From contig JBBRHF010000001.1 of the NCBI GenBank assembly GCA_038223055.1, positions 1-60,419 of the forward strand: a stretch of 60,419 nt of DNA. The letters are read 5' to 3'. Each line of letters opens with the position of its first letter. Positions within the stretch are counted from its first letter, which is position 1. A model generated the notes under the pieces. That model ran no database searches, was not told where the DNA came from, and saw only the letters and a program-made list of their open reading frames with translations. Shown here in pieces: positions 53,856 through 60,419 of the stretch. Position numbers and translations under genes: made by a program. The DNA comes from JBBRHF01 sp038223055 (GTDB lineage: Bacteria > Actinomycetota > Actinomycetes > JACCUZ01).

Positions 53856-54820
53856 CGTGCCTCCGAGGCGCGCAGTTGCTTGACGTTGTAGGCGACGATC
53901 GGGGTGACCAGCACGAATAGCAGGACGGCCAGCGCAGCTCCGAGCCCCTGGTTGTTCGCCCGGAAGCTCTGGCTGTAGAACTCGTTGGCCACGACGCTGG
54001 TGTCGAACTGGCCACCCGTCATGGTGCGAACCACGTCGAAGACCTTCAGCGTGCCGATGCCGATGGTGGTCAGGACGACGATGAGCGCCGGGCGGATGCT
54101 CGGCACGGTCACGAAGCGGAACATGCCCAGCGGGCTGACCCCGTCGAGGCGGGCTGCCTCGATGATGTCTTCGGGGATCGCCTTGATGGCCGCGGAGAGC
54201 ACGGTCATCGCGAAGCCGGCCTGGATCCAGATCATCACCACGATGAGGAACAGCGTGTTCCACGGCGAGTTGACCAGCCACTGCTGCGGGCTGCCCCCCA
54301 GCCACACCAGGACCTGGTTGACCAGCCCGATCTGCTTCACCCCCCCCTGGTCGGGGCGGAACGCGTAGACGAACTTCCAGATGATCGAGGCGCCGACAAA
54401 GGAGATCGCCATCGGGAGGAAGATCAACGCCTTGGCGAAAGCCTCGACGCGGGCCTTGTCGATGAGAATCGCGTAGATCAACCCGACGGCGGTGGCCACG
54501 AACGGCGTGAACAGCACCCACAGCAAGGTGTTGCGCAACACCGTGACCTGGTCGGACGTGGTGAAGATCGTCTTGTAGTTGTCGACGCCGATGAAGGAGC
54601 CACCTGACGCGTTGAAGAACGACTGCCAGATCGTCTTGATCCCCGGGTAGATCAACCCGATCGCGAGCAGCACCACGGTGGGTGCGAGGAACAGCCAGGC
54701 GACGACTCGGTCGGCACGCCGGCCGCTGAACCGGGTGGCGAGGAACAGGATGAAGCCGACGACCGCGACGAACAGCAGGATGGCCGAGAGCATCGTGAGG
54801 AACTTCTCTGAGTTGGACAA
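53852..54820 (-). CDS. Sugar ABC importer permease, MalF/AglF type
   Basis: The product has 322 residues with seven helices, one more than usual at the N-terminus (FLTMLSAILLFVAVVGFILFLA), a feature of alpha-glucoside permeases. The EAA loop reads DIIEAARLDGVSPLGMFRFVTVP. It forms the membrane channel with the MalG-type partner. Confidence 0.92.
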   Translation of the reverse strand: MSNSEKFLTMLSAILLFVAVVGFILFLATRFSGRRADRVVAWLFLAPTVVLLAIGLIYPGIKTIWQSFFNASGGSFIGVDNYKTIFTTSDQVTVLRNTLLWVLFTPFVATAVGLIYAILIDKARVEAFAKALIFLPMAISFVGASIIWKFVYAFRPDQGGVKQIGLVNQVLVWLGGSPQQWLVNSPWNTLFLIVVMIWIQAGFAMTVLSAAIKAIPEDIIEAARLDGVSPLGMFRFVTVPSIRPALIVVLTTIGIGTLKVFDVVRTMTGGQFDTSVVANEFYSQSFRANNQGLGAALAVLLFVLVTPIVAYNVKQLRASEAR

Positions 54821-54909
54821 GGAAAACCACCTCCACTAGAGCGACCGGTCCGGTCGGGCACGCCGAGCGATCTCGACGCGCCCGACCGGACGCAGGGGCC
54901 GTCAGATGA

Positions 54910-56271
54910 CTACTTCGGCCACGCCGCTTCGATCTTGTCCACGGTGGCCTTGGTGCTCTGGCCGGTGATCCAGCTGGTCGACTGCTTCCAGAACGCGTTG
55001 GAGCCGATGGCTCCGGGCATCTGGTCTGAGCCGTCGAACCGGAACACGGCCTTGGGGTCCTGCAGGATGCTCGCGGCCAGCTTGTCGATCGGGTTGGTCA
55101 GTTTGGTGACGTCCAGGCCTTTGTTGGCGCTGATCCAGCCACCGGCCGGGGAGACGCTCACCTTGTTGTTGGCCCACAGGTCGGTCGACAGGTATGTCTG
55201 GAACGCCTTGACCTCGGGACGGTCGCTGAACGCCAAGTTGAACTCGCCGCCGCCGAGGGTCGGCTTGGCGGTCGTGTCCTTGCCCGGCAGGTAGAAGGCG
55301 AAGATGTCGCCGTCCTCGGCGACCTTAGTGCCCTTCGGGAAGTTGGCGGCGTAGAAACTCGCCTGACGGTGCAGCGAGCAGGTGCCCTCGAGGATGGGCA
55401 GGCCACCCTCCTGGAAGGTCGTGGTGGCGATGCTCTTGACGTCGCCGAGCCCGCCGTTGACGTACTTCGGGTTCTTCAGGTAGGTCCCGGCCAGATCCAG
55501 TGCTGCGGTGGGCTCAGCGGAGTTGAACGGGATCTCGTGCTTGACCCACTTGTCGTACTCCTCCGGGCCCGACAGGCGCAGCATCATGTCTTCCATCCAG
55601 TCGGTGACCGGCCATCCGGTGGCCTCACCGCTGCCGATGCCCGCGCACCACGGCTTCTGACCGCCCGCCGCAATCTTGTCGGACAGGGCCTTGAGCTCGT
55701 CGAGGGTCGTGGGGACCGTGTAGCCCTTGTCTTTGAACTGCTTGGGGGAGTACCACACCAGCGACTTCACCGACGCGCCCGAGGGGGCGCCGTAGAACTT
55801 CCCGTTGACCGTGGCGTAGCCCTTCCAGTCCTTGCCCCAGAACTTGTCAACGTTGGCCGCCACCGCGGGAGGGGCCTCCTTGGCCCGGCCCGTCGCAACC
55901 AGCTGCTGGAGCAGACCCGGCTGCGGGACGATCGCGATGTCGGGCGGGTTGCCGGCCTTGGCCCGGACGAGCACCTGGGTCTCGAACGCCTTGTCGCCCT
56001 GATAGTTGATCTTGGCGCCGGTGCAGTCCTCGAACGGCTTGTAGGAGTCCTGGTAGGGCTTGTCCTCCGGCGTCACAATGCCGGTGTAGATGTCGACCTT
56101 CTTGCCCTTGAGGTCTCCATATGCCTTGTAGGCGGAGCAGTCCTTGGTCTTGGCGCCGCCGCTGGCGCCGCTGCTCGAACTGCCACCGCCGCACGCCGCG
56201 AGGGTGAGGCCGAGGCCGAGGGCGCCGGCCAGCGCCACTGTGTGAAGCGGTCTTGTGGGGCGTAGGGCCAT
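54910..56271 (-). CDS. Sugar ABC importer substrate-binding lipoprotein, AglE-like
   Basis: The product has 453 residues. A signal peptide ends in the lipobox LAACGGG, and a Gly/Ser linker follows, so it is a membrane-anchored extracytoplasmic receptor. The fold is that of a type II sugar-binding protein; its order and companions suggest alpha-glucosides, but no glycosidase is present to confirm this. ATG at 56271. It is the first gene of the operon that also has the two permeases and the LacI regulator. Confidence 0.92.
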   Translation of the reverse strand: MALRPTRPLHTVALAGALGLGLTLAACGGGSSSSGASGGAKTKDCSAYKAYGDLKGKKVDIYTGIVTPEDKPYQDSYKPFEDCTGAKINYQGDKAFETQVLVRAKAGNPPDIAIVPQPGLLQQLVATGRAKEAPPAVAANVDKFWGKDWKGYATVNGKFYGAPSGASVKSLVWYSPKQFKDKGYTVPTTLDELKALSDKIAAGGQKPWCAGIGSGEATGWPVTDWMEDMMLRLSGPEEYDKWVKHEIPFNSAEPTAALDLAGTYLKNPKYVNGGLGDVKSIATTTFQEGGLPILEGTCSLHRQASFYAANFPKGTKVAEDGDIFAFYLPGKDTTAKPTLGGGEFNLAFSDRPEVKAFQTYLSTDLWANNKVSVSPAGGWISANKGLDVTKLTNPIDKLAASILQDPKAVFRFDGSDQMPGAIGSNAFWKQSTSWITGQSTKATVDKIEAAWPK

Positions 56272-56341
56272 CTGTGAAGCCTCTCCGTCATGCCCCGGCC
56301 CGCGCACGTCGCACTGGGTCCGGAGGTTCTCTGGAGCAAGT

Positions 56342-56375
56342 AATAACGGTTTCGCGCGGATGTCGCAACGTTACG
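56342..56375. promoter_or_regulatory. Candidate LacI-family operators between importer and ATPase genes
   Basis: Two central-CG palindromes stand in the 322-base divergent gap: GAAACCGTTATT on the minus strand (56342-56353), and CGCAACGTTACG (56364-56375), symmetric at ten of twelve bases. Both resemble LacI-family sites. The rest of the gap shows no gene. Confidence 0.4.
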
Positions 56376-56593
56376 GCGCCGTGACATCGGTAACAATTGG
56401 GTGACGGCTGATGGGCCCGAAGTGCCACGTCGTACCCAGGCCCTCGTACGACGGACGCCGCCCGATGTCGCCTGGACGCCGGTCCACCTGGGCGGTATAT
56501 GGTCGGTCTCGCCAACCGCCTGGACCCGTCCGGGACAGGCGCCCCTTAACTCGGATCGTCCGGCACGTTCCTGCCGGTGAAGGGAGTGCGGTC

Positions 56594-57682
<1,089 letters not shown>

Positions 57683-57709
57683 CGGAGCCGGCACCGAAAC
57701 GCGGCCGCG

Positions 57710-58984
57710 ATGGCCCTGCAGATCCTGGCCGCTCCGGGTGACCCCGGCCTGCTCGAGTTGCCCTGGGAGGTGCCGCTGGAACGGTGGCCGGCTGATCAGC
57801 TGGTCGCCCTTCCCCGCGGCATCTCCCGGCACATCGTGCGCTTCGTGCGCATCGAGGATCGGGTCTTCGCCGTCAAGGAGGTCGGCGAGCGGCTGGCGCG
57901 CCATGAATACGGCCTGCTGCGCCAGCTCGAGCGCCGAGACATGCCCTCGGTCGAGGCGGTCGCCGTCATCACCGGACGCAAAACACCCGGCGGGGTCGAG
58001 CTCGACCCGGCGCTGGTCACCCGGCACCTGCAGTTCTCGTTGCCCTACCGGGCGTTGTTCTCCTCGACGCTGCGCACCGACACCGCCAACCGGCTGCTCG
58101 ACGCGTTGTCGGCCTTGCTCGTGCGGCTGCACAACACCGGCTTCTACTGGGGCGACGTCTCGCTGTCCAACACGCTGTTCCGCCGCGACGCCGGCGCGTT
58201 CGCGGCCTATCTCGTCGACGCCGAGACCGGCGAACTGCACGGGGAACTGTCCGACGGGCAACGCCTCGCGGACCTTGAGACGGCGCGGATCAACATCGCC
58301 GGCGAGCTGCTCGATCTGGAGGCAGGCGGGTTGCTGCACGCGTCGATCGACCCGGTGGTGACCGCCAACGAGATCGTCTACCGCTACGAGAACCTGTGGG
58401 TGGCGCTCAAGGCGCCGGACACCATCGGCACCGCCGAGCGCTGGCGGGTCGAGCGCCGGGTGCGCCATCTCAACGAGCTCGGCTTCGACGTGGCCGAGCT
58501 GTCGATGTTCACCGACGAGTCGGGCTCACATGTCGTCGTGACGCCCAAGGTCGTCGACGCCGGCCACCACAGCCGCCGGCTGCTGCGGCTGACCGGCCTC
58601 GACGTACAGGAGAACCAGGCGCGCCGGCTGCTCAACGACCTGGACTCGTTCCGGGTCGCGCTCGACCTCGATGCCGAACCGGAGGAGATCGTCGCGCACA
58701 CGTGGCTCAGCGAGGTTTTCGAACCGGTCGTGCGCGCGGTGCCCAAGGCGATGCGCGGCAAGCTCGAGCCGGCCGAAGTCTTCCACGAGGTGCTGGAGCA
58801 CCGGTGGTTCCTCTCCGAGCGCGGCGGCGCGGACGTGGGGCTGATGCCGGCGGCCAGGTCCTACGTCGATGACGTGCTCAGTCTGAAGCCGGACGAGGCC
58901 GCCGTACTGGGTTCCCGGCTGGGGACCCCCACCGTCGAGTCCGACCCCTTCGCCGCCGCCGCCGCCGACGCCGACGACGACTGA
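57710..58984 (+). CDS. DUF4032 protein with kinase-like (Kdo/WaaP-type) N-terminus
   Basis: The product has 424 residues. The first half looks like a lipopolysaccharide-kinase-like fold with VFAVKEVGERLARHEYGLL, a possible ATP-lysine segment, and FYWGDVSLSNTLF and YLVDAETGE, the catalytic-loop and metal positions with some change. DUF4032 covers the second half. Function is unknown, though the gene is common in actinobacteria. It follows the ATPase by 27 bases. After the stop there is a run of GACTGACT repeats (58981-59018). Confidence 0.8.
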   Translation: MALQILAAPGDPGLLELPWEVPLERWPADQLVALPRGISRHIVRFVRIEDRVFAVKEVGERLARHEYGLLRQLERRDMPSVEAVAVITGRKTPGGVELDPALVTRHLQFSLPYRALFSSTLRTDTANRLLDALSALLVRLHNTGFYWGDVSLSNTLFRRDAGAFAAYLVDAETGELHGELSDGQRLADLETARINIAGELLDLEAGGLLHASIDPVVTANEIVYRYENLWVALKAPDTIGTAERWRVERRVRHLNELGFDVAELSMFTDESGSHVVVTPKVVDAGHHSRRLLRLTGLDVQENQARRLLNDLDSFRVALDLDAEPEEIVAHTWLSEVFEPVVRAVPKAMRGKLEPAEVFHEVLEHRWFLSERGGADVGLMPAARSYVDDVLSLKPDEAAVLGSRLGTPTVESDPFAAAAADADDD

Positions 58985-59036
58985 CGACGACGACTGACTG
59001 ACTTGACTGACTGACTGGGCCAGGGATCGCTGCGGC

Positions 59037-60122
59037 TTATCGAGCAGCGCGGCGGCGGCGGGCGACCTCGTAGAGAGCTATGCCGGCGGCCACCCCGGCG
59101 TTGAGCGACTCGGTCGACGCGCCGATGGGGATACTCGCGACGACGTCGCAATGCTCGCGCACCAGCCTCGACAGGCCGCGCCCCTCGGACCCGACGACCA
59201 GCACGACGGGGTCGGTGACCAGCTCGACGGCCTCCAGGTCGACGGTGCCGCCGGCGTCCAGGCCCACCACGAAGGCTCCAGCGTCCCGGTAGGCCTGCAG
59301 GGTGCGGGTCAGGTTGGTGGCTCGGGCCACCGGCACCCGGGCTGCCGCGCCGGCGGAGGTCTTCCAGGCCGAGGCCGTCATGCCGGCAGCCCTGCGGGCC
59401 GGGACGACGACGCCGTGGGCGCCGAAGGCTGCGGCCGAGCGCACGACCGCGCCCAGGTTGCGCGGGTCGGTGACCCCGTCCAGAGCCACCAGCAGGACCG
59501 GCTCACCGGAGTCGGTCGCCCGGGCCAGCAGGTCGTCGGGATGGGCATAGGTATAGGCGGGCACCTGCAGCGCGAGGCCCTGGTGGACCGCCCCGCCGGT
59601 CAGCCGGTCGAGCTCGGTGCGCGACGCCTCCATCAGCGGGACGCCCTGGTTGCTCGCCAGCTTGAGCGCCTCCCGGACCCGGTCGTCGGTGTCGATGCGC
59701 TCGGCGAGGTAGAGCACCGTCGCCGGCACCTTGGCCCGCAACGCCTCGACGACGGGGTTGCGGCCCGCGTTGTTCTCCGGCCCGTCGACCCCTCCGGCGC
59801 GGCCTGGGGGGGCGTTGCGGCGCGAGGGGCCGGACCGGCCCTGCGCCGCGCCACCCCGCCCGGCCGCGCCACCCCGCCCGGTCGCGCCACCCCGCCCGGC
59901 CGCGCCCGCTCGCCCCGACGTACCCGCTCGCCCCGCCGTCCCCGCACGCTTCTCGCCGGCCTTCGCGCGGCGCGCGGCCGGATGCTTGGTCCGCTCTTGC
60001 GCGGCGGGCGTCGGCCCTCGGCCCACCAGCCCGCGCCGCGTCTGACCACCGGTGCCGACGACCGCCCCCTTCTTCGAGCCGGGTTTGCGCATGGCACCCC
60101 GTCGTTCGCTGTTGCCGGGCAT
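59037..60122 (-). CDS. rlmB: 23S rRNA 2'-O-ribose methyltransferase, RlmB/SpoU type
   Basis: The enzyme methylates a guanosine of 23S rRNA. The C-terminal 250 residues have the SPOUT motifs NLGAVVRSAAAFGAHGVV, VLVVGSEGRGLSRLVREHCD and STESLNAGVAAGIALYEVAR, the trefoil-knot SAM site. The first 110 residues are very basic and built on AGRGG-type repeats, probably an RNA-binding or disordered tail. ATG at 60122 overlaps the cysS stop (ATGA); a start at 60092 is possible. The cysS-rlmB order is standard in actinobacteria. Confidence 0.93.
   Translation of the reverse strand: MPGNSERRGAMRKPGSKKGAVVGTGGQTRRGLVGRGPTPAAQERTKHPAARRAKAGEKRAGTAGRAGTSGRAGAAGRGGATGRGGAAGRGGAAQGRSGPSRRNAPPGRAGGVDGPENNAGRNPVVEALRAKVPATVLYLAERIDTDDRVREALKLASNQGVPLMEASRTELDRLTGGAVHQGLALQVPAYTYAHPDDLLARATDSGEPVLLVALDGVTDPRNLGAVVRSAAAFGAHGVVVPARRAAGMTASAWKTSAGAAARVPVARATNLTRTLQAYRDAGAFVVGLDAGGTVDLEAVELVTDPVVLVVGSEGRGLSRLVREHCDVVASIPIGASTESLNAGVAAGIALYEVARRRRAAR
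59850..59935 (-). repeat. 18-bp repeats in the rlmB 5' part
   Basis: GCGCCACCCCGCCCGGCC-type units repeat three to four times with drift and encode RGGAAG/RGGATG units of the basic N-terminal tail. Confidence 0.85.
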
Positions 60123-60419
60123 CAGTCGGCGCTCCCCTGCGTTGGTGTCTCGTCGGTCGGTATCCGGTCGGTCGGTATCCGGTCGGTCGGGGGCTGGGCG
60201 GTTGCGGGCTGCTCCGCCGCGAGCACCCACCGTGGCCCGGAGGCAGTGTCCTCAACGGTCACACCGGCCCCGCCGAGCCGGTCCCGGATCCGGTCGGCCG
60301 CCGCGTAGTCCTTGCGCTCCCGGGCGGCACCGCGCTCGTCGAGCGCAACCTGCACCAAACGCCCGACCACTCGGGTCAGGTCGCTGGCGCCGCCGGCCGC
60401 CCAGGTGGGCGACAGCGGG
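60122..60419 (-). CDS. cysS: Cysteinyl-tRNA synthetase, C-terminal part (open at right edge)
   Basis: Only the last 98 codons are in the window. The run ERKDYAAADRIRDRLGGAGVTVEDTASGPRWV is the conserved end of CysRS. An additional tail has PTDRI repeats, coded by three GTCGGTATCCG units (60155-60188), not usual for the family. The overlap with rlmB as ATGA couples their translation. Confidence 0.9.
   Translation of the reverse strand, partial: PLSPTWAAGGASDLTRVVGRLVQVALDERGAARERKDYAAADRIRDRLGGAGVTVEDTASGPRWVLAAEQPATAQPPTDRIPTDRIPTDETPTQGSAD

Overview
The window is strongly GC-rich DNA from an actinobacterium. Supporting marks are CIRCE-controlled groEL, a DUF3263/LytR_C pair, otsAB, DevR/DosR-type boxes beside universal stress proteins and an Acg-type flavoprotein, a DUF4032 gene, and many GTGA/ATGA start-stop overlaps. 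The family cannot be fixed from the sequence. Both ends are open. Base 1 lies inside a serS fragment that breaks after 282 bases, exactly where a groEL on the other strand loses its last codons; this looks like an assembly chimera or a rearrangement. The right end lies inside cysS.

Layout. (1) 1-4.7 kb: serS fragment, groEL with a tandem CIRCE promoter, and threonine synthase behind a clear SAM-I riboswitch. (2) 4.7-10.4 kb: otsA, then a translationally coupled four-gene set (flippase-like membrane protein, GT4 glycosyltransferase, PIG-L deacetylase, PAP2 membrane enzyme) that looks like a glycolipid pathway of unknown product. (3) 10.4-15 kb: otsB, LytR_C, DUF3263, sugar nucleotidyltransferase, pirin and acetyltransferase genes. 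(4) 15-17.6 kb: two universal stress proteins and an Acg-like nitroreductase, with a DosR-like palindrome on each side. (5) 17.6-28.1 kb: a complete propane-type soluble diiron monooxygenase operon (mimABCD), its dedicated GroEL (mimG) and an NRAMP metal transporter, read away from a divergent AcoR/MimR-type regulator. Three of the cistron gaps carry hairpins or direct repeats. (6) 28.1-38.1 kb: two GGDEF-EAL proteins, a DMT transporter, an asymmetric heterodimeric ABC exporter and a VapBC toxin-antitoxin pair. (7) 38.4-50.4 kb: a tellurium-resistance (Ter) stress locus with TerB, four TerD/TerA-type proteins, a DUF475 TerC-like protein, and the linked biosynthetic module (CitE-like lyase, a giant PRTase-TRSP-StiP fusion, HAD phosphatase), facing AIM24 and coiled-coil genes. 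(8) 50.5-60.4 kb: tRNA-Thr(TGT), two unknown genes, an alpha-glucoside-type ABC importer with a LacI regulator and its own ATPase, a DUF4032 kinase-like gene, rlmB and the end of cysS.

A recurrent oddity is short tandem repeats (11-18 bp) placed at gene termini or next to stop codons: in thrC, otsA, the PIG-L gene, an ABC exporter gene, rlmB, cysS, the mimR leader and several intergenic gaps. The strongest candidates for new biology are the GT4/PIG-L/PAP2/flippase operon (possibly an inositol-glycolipid, GPI-like, pathway), the structured mim operon with a co-transcribed NRAMP transporter, and the single-chain PRTase-TRSP-StiP protein in the Ter locus.
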